From the NCBI GenBank assembly GCA_002449335.1, contig DKDL01000078.1:6833-64681 (forward strand): a DNA stretch of 57,849 bases, read 5' to 3'. Below the pieces are notes generated by a model. It saw nothing but the letters and a program-made list of their open reading frames with translations, was not told the origin of the DNA and ran no database searches. Positions 8,485-17,212 of this stretch are shown piece by piece; the first letter of the stretch is position 1, and each line of letters opens with the position of its first letter. The translations under genes were made by a program, and so were the position numbers. The DNA comes from Succinatimonas sp. UBA6849. GTDB taxonomy: Bacteria; Pseudomonadota; Gammaproteobacteria; Enterobacterales; Succinivibrionaceae.

Positions 8485-9651
8485 ATGTTTTCTCTTATAA
8501 AAAATGACAAAAAAGGAGCTTCTCTGATAGGTGCCGTATGGTTCTTTGTACTGCTGCTTCTAATTGGAAACCTCTTCTTTAAAGATGGTGACGCGCTCTT
8601 TGTAGGCTCTAATACCATCACTTTATTTGGCAAGTACCTATGCTATGCCTTACTTGCCGTATCTTTAGATTTAATCTGGGGTTATTTAGGTATCCTCTCA
8701 TTAGGTCATGCAGCTTTCTTTGCACTAGGAGGCTATGTCATGGGTATGTATCTGATGCGTCAAATCGGTACCCGTGGCGTGTATGGTAATGCAGAGCTTC
8801 CTGATTTTATGGTGTTTTTAAACTGGCATGAGCTTCCATGGTACTGGTATGGTGTAGGCCATTTTCCTATAGCTCTGCTCTTAATTATGGCAGTACCAGG
8901 CATCTTAGCTTTTGTCTTTGGTTTTTTAGCCTTTAAATCAAGAGTAGGTGGTGTGTACCTATCAATCATCACTCAGTCATTAACCTTTGCGCTGTCTTTA
9001 GCTTTCTTTAGAAATGAGACTGGCTTTGGCGGTAACAATGGTTTGACTGACTTTAAGGATATTTTAGGTTGTGCCATAAGTTCAGATCTGACCCGTGACT
9101 CCTTACTCTTCTGTTCAGCTCTAGCTTTAACCATAGGTTACATCCTCTGTCGCTTTATTGTGTCATCACGCTTGGGCAGAGTAATTGTAGCTATTCGTGA
9201 TTCAGAGTCACGTGTGCGTTTTATAGGCTACAGAGTTGAATACTTCAAACTCTTTATCTTTGTGTTTGGTGCAATTCTAGCCGGTATTGCAGGTGCCTTA
9301 TACGTACCACAGGTAGGCATCATCAACCCAGGTGAGTTCAGTCCAATTAACTCAATTGAGCTTGTGATCTGGGTAGCTGTAGGTGGTAGAGCTTCTTTAT
9401 ACGGTGCAATCATCGGTGCCATCTTGGTTAACTATGCAAAGACAGTCTTTACAGGAGTCTTCCCAGACGAATGGCTATATGCCTTAGGTCTGCTCTTCGT
9501 TTTAGTAACTTTATTCTTACCAAAAGGTGTTATCGGTGTAGCTGAGTTTTTAAAGTTAAAAAAGTCAAAGAAAAACGATAACTCTGATGGCGACAGTCAA
9601 AGTTCAACTGGTATCACATCAGCTGATAGCAAGGTAGCAAAGGAGGCTTAA
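8485..9651 (+). CDS. urtC: urea ABC transporter permease UrtC
   Basis: Second, LivM-type membrane subunit of the urea importer. The 388-residue protein is polytopic and has the family marks LIWGYLGILSLGHAAFFALGG, GNNGLTDF and the cytoplasmic loop IRDSESRVRFIGYRVEYFK, which contacts the ATPases. The C-terminus is a charged cytoplasmic tail. The start ATG has a GGAGA site. UrtB and UrtC would form the heterodimeric channel energised by UrtD and UrtE. Confidence 0.95.
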   Translation: MFSLIKNDKKGASLIGAVWFFVLLLLIGNLFFKDGDALFVGSNTITLFGKYLCYALLAVSLDLIWGYLGILSLGHAAFFALGGYVMGMYLMRQIGTRGVYGNAELPDFMVFLNWHELPWYWYGVGHFPIALLLIMAVPGILAFVFGFLAFKSRVGGVYLSIITQSLTFALSLAFFRNETGFGGNNGLTDFKDILGCAISSDLTRDSLLFCSALALTIGYILCRFIVSSRLGRVIVAIRDSESRVRFIGYRVEYFKLFIFVFGAILAGIAGALYVPQVGIINPGEFSPINSIELVIWVAVGGRASLYGAIIGAILVNYAKTVFTGVFPDEWLYALGLLFVLVTLFLPKGVIGVAEFLKLKKSKKNDNSDGDSQSSTGITSADSKVAKEA

Positions 9652-9653
9652 AA

Positions 9654-10487
9654 ATGTACAAAGAGAGCATTGTAAATTTTAAGAATAAATATCTTTCTCC
9701 TAAACTGCCATTACGCAAGCATCACACTGAAGCTCCAGTGGACAGTCATGGCATGATCCTCTATGTAGAAGGTGTTAATAAGAGCTTTGATGGTTTTAAA
9801 GCCATTAACGATTTAAACCTTTATATAGAAGAAGGTGAATTACGCTGCATCATCGGACCTAATGGTGCCGGTAAATCTACCATGATGGATATTATCACCG
9901 GTAAGACTCGTCCTGACAGTGGTACCGCTTGGTTCGGTCAGACCTGTAACTTACTTGAAATGGATGAACCTGCAATTGCCAAAGCAGGTATTGGCAGAAA
10001 GTTCCAAAAGCCTACTGTTTTTGAAAACTTAACTGTGGATGAGAACTTAGAGCTTGCTATGAAAGCTCCTAAGACTGTACTTACAACTCTTTTTGGCAAG
10101 ATCAACTCAGAGCAGTCTGACATGCGTGATCATGTACTAGAACTTACAAACTTAAAGGATTTAAGGCAGCGTCCTGGCAGAGTTTTATCTCATGGTCAGA
10201 AGCAATGGCTTGAAATTGCCATGCTTTTGATGCAAAAGCCAAAGCTTTTGCTCGTTGATGAGCCTGTAACCGGTATGACCCGTCAGGAAATGGAAAAAAC
10301 AGGTGAGCTTTTAGTTTCACTCTCTGGCAGTCACTCTGTGATTGTAGTTGAGCATGATATGGACTTTGTCCGTCAGATTGCAAGAAAAGTTACCGTATTA
10401 CATCAGGGTCATGTCTTATCAGAAGGCACCATGGATCAGGTGCAATCAGATCCTAAAGTTATTGAAGTTTATCTGGGAGCTGAATAA
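9654..10487 (+). CDS. urtD: urea ABC transporter ATP-binding protein UrtD
   Basis: LivG-type ATPase of the urea importer. A leader of about 34 residues precedes the ABC domain. Motifs are Walker A GPNGAGKS, signature LSHGQKQWLEIAMLL, Walker B LLLVDEPVTGM and the H-loop VEHDMDFV. The signature has LSHGQ in place of LSGGQ, which is normal for UrtD. A strong AAGGAGG site lies just before the ATG, within the urtC stop region. The stop codon overlaps the urtE start by one base. Confidence 0.95.
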   Translation: MYKESIVNFKNKYLSPKLPLRKHHTEAPVDSHGMILYVEGVNKSFDGFKAINDLNLYIEEGELRCIIGPNGAGKSTMMDIITGKTRPDSGTAWFGQTCNLLEMDEPAIAKAGIGRKFQKPTVFENLTVDENLELAMKAPKTVLTTLFGKINSEQSDMRDHVLELTNLKDLRQRPGRVLSHGQKQWLEIAMLLMQKPKLLLVDEPVTGMTRQEMEKTGELLVSLSGSHSVIVVEHDMDFVRQIARKVTVLHQGHVLSEGTMDQVQSDPKVIEVYLGAE

Positions 10488-11182
10488 TGCTGAAACTTAC
10501 AAATTTAAATCAGTTTTACGGACAGTCCCATACTCTCTGGGATATCTCACTTGAAGTGCAAAAGGGGGAATGCCTGTGTGTGATGGGCAGAAACGGTGTA
10601 GGTAAAACTACTCTTATGGATACCATCATGGGACAGCATAAGATTGAGTCAGGCACCATTGAATTTGACGGTGAGGATATTACTAAACTCTCAGTTGAGG
10701 ATAGAGCTTCTTTAGGTATTGGCTATGTGCCACAGGGACGACAGATCTTTCCTTTATTAACTGTAGAAGAGAACTTAAAAATCGGTATTGGCGCAAGACG
10801 CGATGGTTTAAAGGCAGTACCAAAGGCTATCTATGACATGTTCCCTGTACTGTACGATATGAGACATCGTCAGGGCGGTGACTTGTCAGGAGGCCAGCAA
10901 CAGCAGCTGGCTATCGGCAGAGCCTTGGTTATTGATCCTAAACTTATTATCTTTGATGAGCCTACAGAAGGTATTCAGCCAAACATCGTCTCAGAGATTG
11001 CTGAGATCATGCGCAGACTGAATAAAGAAATCGGTCTAACCGTACTTTTAGTTGAGCAGAAATTACCTTTTGCCAGAAAAATGGGTGATCGCTTCTATAT
11101 CATCGACAGAGGTACTCATGTAGCTGATGGTGCCATGTCCTCATTAGGTGAAGATCTCATCAAGAGGTACCTGACGGTTTAA
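10487..11182 (+). CDS. urtE: urea ABC transporter ATP-binding protein UrtE
   Basis: LivF-type ATPase, partner of UrtD. Motifs are Walker A GRNGVGKT, signature LSGGQQQQLAIGRAL, Walker B LIIFDEPTEGIQP and the switch segment LVEQK. The poly-Gln run after the signature is common in UrtE/LivF. The start overlaps urtD (TAATG), and the stop is 2 bases from ureD, so transporter and urease genes form one transcription unit with translational coupling at the junctions. Confidence 0.95.
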   Translation: MLKLTNLNQFYGQSHTLWDISLEVQKGECLCVMGRNGVGKTTLMDTIMGQHKIESGTIEFDGEDITKLSVEDRASLGIGYVPQGRQIFPLLTVEENLKIGIGARRDGLKAVPKAIYDMFPVLYDMRHRQGGDLSGGQQQQLAIGRALVIDPKLIIFDEPTEGIQPNIVSEIAEIMRRLNKEIGLTVLLVEQKLPFARKMGDRFYIIDRGTHVADGAMSSLGEDLIKRYLTV

Positions 11183-11184
11183 TC

Positions 11185-12072
11185 ATGAGTTTTGGTGTCT
11201 GGCAGGCTTCAATCAAGCTTGAGTTTAAAAAGGATAAAGACAAAACCCTAATGGTGCGTAATCTGCATTACGGACCATTAGTGGTTCAGAAGCCTTTTTA
11301 TCCTGAAACTGCCTGCCATGTATATCTGTTGCACCCACCTGGGGGAGTAGCTTCCTGTGATCACTTAACAGTGGAAGCTAAAGCAAATGAGCACAGTCAG
11401 GTTTTAATTACGACACCAGGGGCTACCAAATTCTATAAAGGTGAGAACAACTGTTCTTTGTTTGAGCAGAACTTTTATGTAGAGGATGGCGCCTCTTTAG
11501 AGTATTTACCTGCTCAAAACATCTTTTATAAAGGTACTCATACAAAAGTAAAAACAACCTTTTATCTAAAGGACAATTCTCGCTTTGCTTTTCGTGACGT
11601 TTCTAAGTGTGGCATGAAAGATGAGGAAAGACCTTTTGAGAACAGCTCCTTATTTAATACTGTCACCATCGTAGAAAACGGTGTGGAAAAACTCATTGAA
11701 ACGAGCTTTATCGATGGACAGGATGATCTTGAGGCGTTATCTGGTAATTATGGTTGTGTTTATACCGGCACTTACATTACCAATAAAGTTTGTGAAGAAA
11801 CTTTAGAAAAGATAAGAGAGCTGTTAGATACCTATCTTGATGCTGATAAAAGCTCTGATCCTTTAAAAGTTGACTGCGCCTTTTCAGAGACTGACTCTAA
11901 CAAACAAACTCACTTTTACGCTGCAGCAGGCACTGTAGATAACTATACCGTAGTGCGCTTTTTATCATCTAAAAATGAAGCTATTGAAAAAGCAATTGTA
12001 GAGATTTGGAAATTAACGCGCTATGAGACTATAGGTCTTAAACCATGTCCTCCAAGAATTTGGTCAACTTAG
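11185..12072 (+). CDS. ureD: urease accessory protein UreD
   Basis: Scaffold protein that binds apo-urease and, with UreF and UreG, delivers nickel to the active site. The 295-residue protein shows the UreD pattern of an N-terminal LHYGPLVVQKPFYPE segment, then HPPGGVASCDHLTVEA and TTPGATKFYKG. It ends in the family C-terminus CPPRIWST. It lies between the transporter genes and the structural subunits, a common place for ureD at the head of urease operons. The 90-bp gap to ureA holds a degenerate 15-bp repeat. Confidence 0.95.
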   Translation: MSFGVWQASIKLEFKKDKDKTLMVRNLHYGPLVVQKPFYPETACHVYLLHPPGGVASCDHLTVEAKANEHSQVLITTPGATKFYKGENNCSLFEQNFYVEDGASLEYLPAQNIFYKGTHTKVKTTFYLKDNSRFAFRDVSKCGMKDEERPFENSSLFNTVTIVENGVEKLIETSFIDGQDDLEALSGNYGCVYTGTYITNKVCEETLEKIRELLDTYLDADKSSDPLKVDCAFSETDSNKQTHFYAAAGTVDNYTVVRFLSSKNEAIEKAIVEIWKLTRYETIGLKPCPPRIWST

Positions 12073-12092
12073 ATTGAAACGATTGGTTCAAA

Positions 12093-12152
12093 TACAGATT
12101 AGACAGTTACAGATTAAACATTTACAGGCTTTATAAATACAAGTTACAAGAG
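12093..12152 (+). repeat. degenerate 15-bp tandem repeat upstream of ureA
   Basis: Four TACA-starting units recur at 15-bp spacing (12093, 12108, 12123 and 12138). The first two are near-identical, TACAGATTAGAC and TACAGATTAAAC; the third keeps TACAG and the fourth only TACA. They lie between the ureD stop and the AGAGGAG ribosome site of ureA. Confidence 0.55.
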
Positions 12153-12162
12153 GAGAAAAACT

Positions 12163-12465
12163 ATGAATCTAACTCCACGAGAACAGGACAAATTACTGAT
12201 TTTTACAGCATCTTTGGTTGCTGAAAGACGCAAAGCTCGAGGCTTAAAACTAAACTACCCTGAGGCAGTTGCCCTCATCTCTGCAGCCATCTTAGAAGGC
12301 GCTCGTGATGGTAAGACTGTAGCTGAACTTATGGATTATGGCAGAACCATCCTCTCAAGAGATGATGTTATGGAAGGTGTTCCTGAAATGGTAACTGAAG
12401 TTCAGGTAGAAGCTACTTTCCCTGATGGTACCAAACTTGTAACTGTTCACAATCCAATCATTTAG
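12163..12465 (+). CDS. ureA: urease subunit gamma
   Basis: Small structural subunit of urease (100 residues, the standard length). It begins MNLTPREQDKLLIF and contains the conserved stretch RRKARGLKLNYPEAVALI and the terminal region TFPDGTKLVTVHNPI. Strong AGAGGAG ribosome site. Gamma, beta and alpha are separate genes here, as in most bacteria other than Helicobacter, where gamma and beta are fused. Confidence 0.97.
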   Translation: MNLTPREQDKLLIFTASLVAERRKARGLKLNYPEAVALISAAILEGARDGKTVAELMDYGRTILSRDDVMEGVPEMVTEVQVEATFPDGTKLVTVHNPII

Positions 12466-12474
12466 GAGCTTTAT

Positions 12475-12783
12475 ATGATCCCTGGTGAATTTTTTATTGA
12501 TGATGGTGAGATTGAATTAAACAAAGGTTTGGAAAAGACCGTTCTTACTGTAAAAAATGAAGGCGACAGACCAGTTCAGGTAGGCTCTCACTATCATTTT
12601 TATGAGGTAAATCCTGCTTTAGTCTTTGATAGAGAAAAAGCTTTAGGTAAACACCTGGATGTAGCTCCTGGTACTGCAATTAGATTTGAGCCTGGACTTG
12701 AGAGAACCGTAACCTTGGTGCCATATCAGGGTGAACGCAAGATTTATGGTTTCCGTCAACAGATCATGGGTAAATTAGATTAG
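12475..12783 (+). CDS. ureB: urease subunit beta
   Basis: Second small subunit of the urease trimer of trimers (102 residues). Conserved features are the start MIPGEFF, the RPVQVGSHYHFYEVNPAL segment, and GTAIRFEPG near the middle. AGGAGC ribosome site 6 bases upstream. It sits 9 bases after ureA and 11 before ureC. Confidence 0.97.
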   Translation: MIPGEFFIDDGEIELNKGLEKTVLTVKNEGDRPVQVGSHYHFYEVNPALVFDREKALGKHLDVAPGTAIRFEPGLERTVTLVPYQGERKIYGFRQQIMGKLD

Positions 12784-12794
12784 AGGTAAAAGCG

Positions 12795-14498
12795 ATGAGT
12801 ACTATTTCCAAAAAAGCTTATGCCGACATGTTCGGACCTACAGTAGGTGACAGAGTAAGACTTGCTGATACCTCACTGGTTTTAGAAATTGAAAAGGATT
12901 ATGCAACCTACGGCAACGAGGTTAAATTCGGTGGCGGTAAGGTTATCCGTGATGGTCAGGGACAGGGCCAAAAGTGCGATAAAGATACTGTAGATACAGT
13001 TATCACCAATGCCATTATTGTTGATTACACCGGTATTTATAAAGCTGATATCGGTATTAAGTACGGTCGTATTGCTGCTATCGGTAAAGCTGGTAACAGC
13101 GATGTACAAAACGGTGTTGATTTTGAGATAGGTGCAGGTACTGAGGTCATTTCAGGTGAAGGTCTTATCGTGACAGCAGGTGGCATTGACTCTCATGTTC
13201 ACTTTATCTGCCCACAGCAGGCTGAAGAGGCTATCTCATCTGGTGTTACAACTTTAATCGGTGGTGGTACAGGCCCTGCTACCGGCACTAATGCTACTAC
13301 CTGTACACCAGGCATTTGGAATATTGAAAAGTTCTTACAGTCATCTGAGGAATTACCTGTAAATATCGGTATTTTAGGTAAGGGTAATGCTTCATTGCCA
13401 GAGGTTCTAGAAGAACAGGTAAAAGCAGGCGCCATGGGCTTAAAGCTTCATGAAGACTGGGGCTCCACACCTGCTACTATTGATAACTGTTTGTCTGTTG
13501 CTGACAAGTATGATGTGCAGGTGGCTATCCATACAGATACTTTAAATGAAGCAGGCTTCGTTGAAAGCACCATCGGTGCTTTTAAAGGCAGAACCATTCA
13601 TACCTACCATACAGAAGGCGCAGGTGGCGGTCATGCCCCTGATATTTTAAAGGCTTGTGGTTATGAGAATGTCCTGCCAAGTTCTACTAATCCTACAAGA
13701 CCATATACTGTAAATACTATCGATGAGCATTTAGATATGCTGATGGTATGCCACCATCTTGATCCATCAATTCCTGAGGATATTGCCTTTGCTGAATCAA
13801 GGATCAGACGTGAGACAATCGCTGCTGAGGATATTCTCCATGACATGGGCGCGTTATCTATGATCTCATCAGACTCTCAGGCTATGGGACGTGTAGGTGA
13901 AGTTATCACCAGATGCTGGCAGACTGCTCATAAGATGAAGGTTCAACGAGGTCCATTACCTGAGGATAATGAACGCAATGATAACTTTAGAATTCGCCGT
14001 TACATTGCAAAATACACTATAAATCCTGCTATCGCTCATGGTGTATCTCACGAGATTGGCTCTATTGAGGTTGGTAAATTAGCTGATCTTGTACTATGGA
14101 AGCCTGCTTTCTTTGGTGTAAAGCCTGATATGGTAATTAAAGGTGGCATGATTTCATACGCTTTAATGGGAGATATCAACGCTTCTATTCCTACTCCACA
14201 GCCAGTTCGTTACCGTCCAATGTTCGGAGGCTTTGGTAAGGCATTGCAGACAACTCGTATGACCTTTATGTCAAAAGCTTCAATTGAATCTCATGTACCT
14301 GAAAAGTTAGGGTTAATCAGCTTAATCGGTGAGGTTAAAAACTGCAGACACCTTACTAAAAAAGATATGAAACTTAATGACTACTTACCAAAAATTGAGG
14401 TTGATCCTCAGAATTATCAGGTACACGCTGATGGTAAGTTACTTTCATGTGAACCTGCTTCAGAACTACCTCTAACACAGAGGTATTACCTGTTCTAA
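12795..14498 (+). CDS. ureC: urease subunit alpha (catalytic)
   Basis: Catalytic nickel metallohydrolase that converts urea and water to ammonia and carbamate. At 567 residues it matches Klebsiella UreC, and the numbering coincides. The nickel ligands are His134 and His136 (DSHVHF), the carbamylated Lys217 (GAMGLKLHEDW), His246 (AIHTDTL), His272 (YHTEGAGGGH) and Asp360 (SSDSQAMGR). The mobile-flap Cys319 and catalytic His320 are present in MVCHHLDPS. No active-site residue is missing, so an active enzyme is expected if nickel is supplied. No nickel uptake gene is in this window. Confidence 0.98.
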   Translation: MSTISKKAYADMFGPTVGDRVRLADTSLVLEIEKDYATYGNEVKFGGGKVIRDGQGQGQKCDKDTVDTVITNAIIVDYTGIYKADIGIKYGRIAAIGKAGNSDVQNGVDFEIGAGTEVISGEGLIVTAGGIDSHVHFICPQQAEEAISSGVTTLIGGGTGPATGTNATTCTPGIWNIEKFLQSSEELPVNIGILGKGNASLPEVLEEQVKAGAMGLKLHEDWGSTPATIDNCLSVADKYDVQVAIHTDTLNEAGFVESTIGAFKGRTIHTYHTEGAGGGHAPDILKACGYENVLPSSTNPTRPYTVNTIDEHLDMLMVCHHLDPSIPEDIAFAESRIRRETIAAEDILHDMGALSMISSDSQAMGRVGEVITRCWQTAHKMKVQRGPLPEDNERNDNFRIRRYIAKYTINPAIAHGVSHEIGSIEVGKLADLVLWKPAFFGVKPDMVIKGGMISYALMGDINASIPTPQPVRYRPMFGGFGKALQTTRMTFMSKASIESHVPEKLGLISLIGEVKNCRHLTKKDMKLNDYLPKIEVDPQNYQVHADGKLLSCEPASELPLTQRYYLF

Positions 14499-14515
14499 GG
14501 TGTGGATAAGATAAA

Positions 14516-15049
14516 ATGAAAACATTCAATAAGATTATTTTAGCTACAGACAAAAAGATAAAAGATGATGAGATCTTAACTGTAGAACTGTTTATTGATG
14601 ACAGAATTAAAAGCAGAATTATTGCGACTACTAAAGATGGTCAGGAAGTTGGTATTTTAACTGCTCGTGGTACTACTTTACGTGATGGCACCTTGCTTTC
14701 AAATGATGATTCTGAGTATTTAAAAGTGGTAGCAGCTTTAGAGAATGTAAGTACTGTAAGAGCCTCAACTCCGATTGAACTTACAGCTTTAGCTTACCAT
14801 TTAGGTAATCGACATGTACCGCTACAGATTGATGAAAGTGGCTTTTTACGTTACCAGACCGATCATGTACTAGATGATATGGTCGTAAAGTTAGGTGGTG
14901 CGTTAGTTCATGAACAGGCTAAATTTGAGCCTGTATCTGGTGCCTATTCGCACCATCATCATGACCATGAACATGATCATGACCACGAGCATGAGCATCA
15001 TCATGAACATGAACATGATCATGACCACGAGCATCATCATGAACATTAA
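14516..15049 (+). CDS. ureE: urease accessory protein UreE with His-rich tail
   Basis: Nickel metallochaperone that passes Ni(II) to UreG. The N-terminal peptide-binding domain is followed by the metal-binding domain containing YHLGNRHVPLQI, whose His residues include the dimer-interface ligand. The protein ends in a nickel-binding tail with 20 His among the last 32 residues, alternating with Asp and Glu. The tail DNA contains an exact 27-bp direct repeat (14966-14992 and 15008-15034), suggesting growth by slippage. The tail could act as a nickel store; tail length varies widely between species. Confidence 0.96.
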   Translation: MKTFNKIILATDKKIKDDEILTVELFIDDRIKSRIIATTKDGQEVGILTARGTTLRDGTLLSNDDSEYLKVVAALENVSTVRASTPIELTALAYHLGNRHVPLQIDESGFLRYQTDHVLDDMVVKLGGALVHEQAKFEPVSGAYSHHHHDHEHDHDHEHEHHHEHEHDHDHEHHHEH

Positions 15050-15092
15050 AACACGTAATCTTTGGTAGCGAAAACTTTGGTAGAAGTTAGAA

Positions 15093-15743
15093 ATGATTGC
15101 ATCTGCTTTTTCTTTAGTGTCTCCAAATCTTCCAATAGGAGCATTCTCCTATTCTGAAGCTTTAGAGTCTGCTGTTGAGAATAAAGTAGTTTCAGACTTT
15201 GATTCTTTTTACAAATGGTTAATTCACAATCTAAAAAGATCACTTGTCTATTTTGAGTTACCAGTATTAAGACACCTCTATGAGAGTAACACTGTAGATG
15301 AGTTTTCTTTTTGGACTCAAAGGGCAATTGCCATGCGCAATACCTATGAGTTAAGAAAAGAAGAAGATGACAAAGGCAAAGCCTTTGCTCGTCTTATATC
15401 TTCACTTTCATTAACTGATAAAAAAGAGTTGTTAGATGAAGCTCGTCGCTCTTATCTGAGTGCCTTCTCTTTATATGCTAAAGCTGAAGATCTATCTTTA
15501 GAGATGATGCTTAACTGTTATCTGTTCTCTTATATAGAATCTCAGTGTATTGCAGCTGTAAAACTGGTGCCATTAGGTCAGACTGATGCCTGGAAATGCA
15601 TTAAGAAAGCTAGCTTAATGTCAGATGATCTTATTAAAAAGTCACTTACTGTACAAAATGATGAAATTGGAGCAGGTTTAGTAAATCTCTCCATCTTAAG
15701 TGTTAAACACGAAACACAATATTCAAGAATATTTAGAAGTTAA
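15093..15743 (+). CDS. ureF: urease accessory protein UreF
   Basis: Helical accessory protein of the UreDFG activation complex, thought to act as checkpoint for the UreG GTPase. The 216-residue protein begins MIASAFSLVSPNLPIGAFSYS, the conserved UreF N-terminus, and includes FWTQRAIAMRNTYELRKE. An in-frame TAG lies just upstream, so the ATG at 15093 is the only reasonable start. The ribosome site is weak, which may keep UreF levels low. It ends 2 bases before ureG. Confidence 0.93.
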   Translation: MIASAFSLVSPNLPIGAFSYSEALESAVENKVVSDFDSFYKWLIHNLKRSLVYFELPVLRHLYESNTVDEFSFWTQRAIAMRNTYELRKEEDDKGKAFARLISSLSLTDKKELLDEARRSYLSAFSLYAKAEDLSLEMMLNCYLFSYIESQCIAAVKLVPLGQTDAWKCIKKASLMSDDLIKKSLTVQNDEIGAGLVNLSILSVKHETQYSRIFRS

Positions 15744-15745
15744 TT

Positions 15746-16351
15746 ATGAGTAAAAATGCTTTAAGAGTTGGTGTCGGTGGTCCTGTAGGCTGTGGTAAAA
15801 CCGCTTTAATTGAAGTTTTATGTAAAGCTATGCGTGACAAATGGCAGATTGGTGTAGTTACCAACGACATTTACACTAAAGAGGATCAGAGAATTTTAAC
15901 TGAGGCAGGTGCCTTAGAGGCTGACAGAATCATCGGTGTTGAAACTGGTGGTTGTCCTCATACAGCTATCAGAGAAGATGCTTCTATGAATCTGGCGGCT
16001 ATTGATGAGTTAAATCATAGGTTCAATGATCTTGATTTAATCTTTATTGAAAGTGGTGGAGATAACTTATCTGCTACTTTCTCACCAGAATTAGCTGACA
16101 TTACTATCTATGTAATCGACGTTTCAGAAGGTGAGAAGATCCCTAGAAAGGGTGGACCTGGTATTACTAAATCAAGCTTCTTTGTAATCAACAAGACCGA
16201 TCTTGCGCCATACGTAGGAGCAAGCTTAGAAGTTATGGAACGTGATACTAAAAAGATGCGTCCTACCTTACCTTGGACCTTTACAAATCTTAAGAAAAAT
16301 GAAGGTGTGGATAAGGTAATTGCTTTTATAGAGAAGTACTTAAATCTGTAA
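15746..16351 (+). CDS. ureG: urease accessory GTPase UreG
   Basis: SIMIBI-class GTPase that couples GTP hydrolysis to nickel insertion. Motifs: P-loop GGPVGCGKTAL, VTNDIYTKEDQ, the CPH metal-binding triad in TGGCPHTAIREDASMN, IESGGDNLSATFSPELAD (switch region) and base-specificity NKTDLAPYVGA. 201 residues, usual length. Last gene of the urt-ure run; a strong hairpin terminator follows. Confidence 0.97.
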   Translation: MSKNALRVGVGGPVGCGKTALIEVLCKAMRDKWQIGVVTNDIYTKEDQRILTEAGALEADRIIGVETGGCPHTAIREDASMNLAAIDELNHRFNDLDLIFIESGGDNLSATFSPELADITIYVIDVSEGEKIPRKGGPGITKSSFFVINKTDLAPYVGASLEVMERDTKKMRPTLPWTFTNLKKNEGVDKVIAFIEKYLNL

Positions 16352-16382
16352 AGACTCCTTTCCTTACTTTATACTCATAACA

Positions 16383-16414
16383 AAAGTGGTAGCTTCTGCT
16401 ACCACTTTAAAAAA
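16383..16414 (+). terminator. terminator after ureG, shared with the convergent lipoprotein gene
   Basis: An 11-bp perfect stem (16383-16393 with 16398-16408) encloses a TTCT loop. A-rich flanks on one side and T-rich on the other allow function in both directions between the convergent genes. Confidence 0.85.
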
Positions 16415-16431
16415 TCCAACTAGAGCTTACT

Positions 16432-17124
16432 TTACTCTACAAGAATTGATTTTGAGCCGTCATTAGGTTCTTTTGAAGGATCACCGTCGGTAACTTCAAT
16501 TTCACCATAGGCTTTTTCTACACCTTTTAAAGCGTGGCAGTAGATGTTACTTCTGCATTCTTTAAAGGTTTTTTCCTTGTCTTTTTCAGGAACTTCATCT
16601 ACAGAAACACCTTGTTCTTTAGCTAAGTGCTCGTAGTATTTCTCGTAGGTCTCATCAACTGTGTATGATACTTCTGAGTAAAGCTCTTCATCTGTAAGTT
16701 CGCGTAAGGCTTCGTCCCAAATACCTGCTCTGTGCCTTGAAACATAGGAATAACCTACAAATTTGTAGTCAGTTACCTTATCGCTGTTATCTAACTTAAA
16801 GATAGCATCTTTCATTAACATTGGTGTGTATGATGAACCAAAACCTAGAGTCAGCATCTTTTTAGCAATTGATGCTCCCATGTTATTAAATGTACTTGTA
16901 GTAAGAACAAATCCTACAACCTTTTGGTTATCATCCTTTGCCTTTCCAATCACAAAAGGAGTTCCCAACATTGCTCTTAAATCAGACAGTGAAGTCTCAT
17001 TTTTTACTACGTTCTCTTCGATTTTCTTTAAGTTCATAGGCTTGCTTTGAACTGTAGCGTTTACGCATCCTGTAAGTAAAAAAGCAGCAACACCTGCTAA
17101 AGCGAGAAGTGATCTAAACTTCAT
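16432..17124 (-). CDS. putative lipoprotein, paralog of the upstream gene
   Basis: I do not recognise a named family. The protein (230 residues from the ATG at 17124, GAGG site 6 bases upstream; the longer frame to 17220 lacks one) has a lipoprotein signal with lipobox LTGC at Cys 20. It is alignable over its whole length with the neighbouring 17213-17899 product. Shared blocks are VQSK near the lipidated Cys, LRAMLGTPFVIGK, a VTDYKF segment, a late NIYC and the C-terminal DGDP / EPNDGSK. The G-x-P pattern in the first half loosely recalls SmpA/OmlA-type lipoproteins, but that is a guess. Probably envelope-located. Confidence 0.75.
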   Translation of the reverse strand: MKFRSLLALAGVAAFLLTGCVNATVQSKPMNLKKIEENVVKNETSLSDLRAMLGTPFVIGKAKDDNQKVVGFVLTTSTFNNMGASIAKKMLTLGFGSSYTPMLMKDAIFKLDNSDKVTDYKFVGYSYVSRHRAGIWDEALRELTDEELYSEVSYTVDETYEKYYEHLAKEQGVSVDEVPEKDKEKTFKECRSNIYCHALKGVEKAYGEIEVTDGDPSKEPNDGSKSILVE

Positions 17125-17158
17125 TTCATTCCTCAATATTGATTTTAAGAAAAATAAA

Positions 17159-17188
17159 AGAGGTAACCAGCGCTTTATAGTTACCTCT
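17159..17188 (-). terminator. terminator between the two lipoprotein genes
   Basis: A 9-bp stem (AGAGGTAAC with GTTACCTCT) with a 12-base loop is followed on the minus strand by TTTATTTTTCTT. It lies 25 bases after the stop of the 17213-17899 gene, so the downstream paralog may be expressed at a lower level or from its own signal. Confidence 0.7.
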
Positions 17189-17212
17189 AAAGTTGTTATT
17201 TTGTACTGAAAT

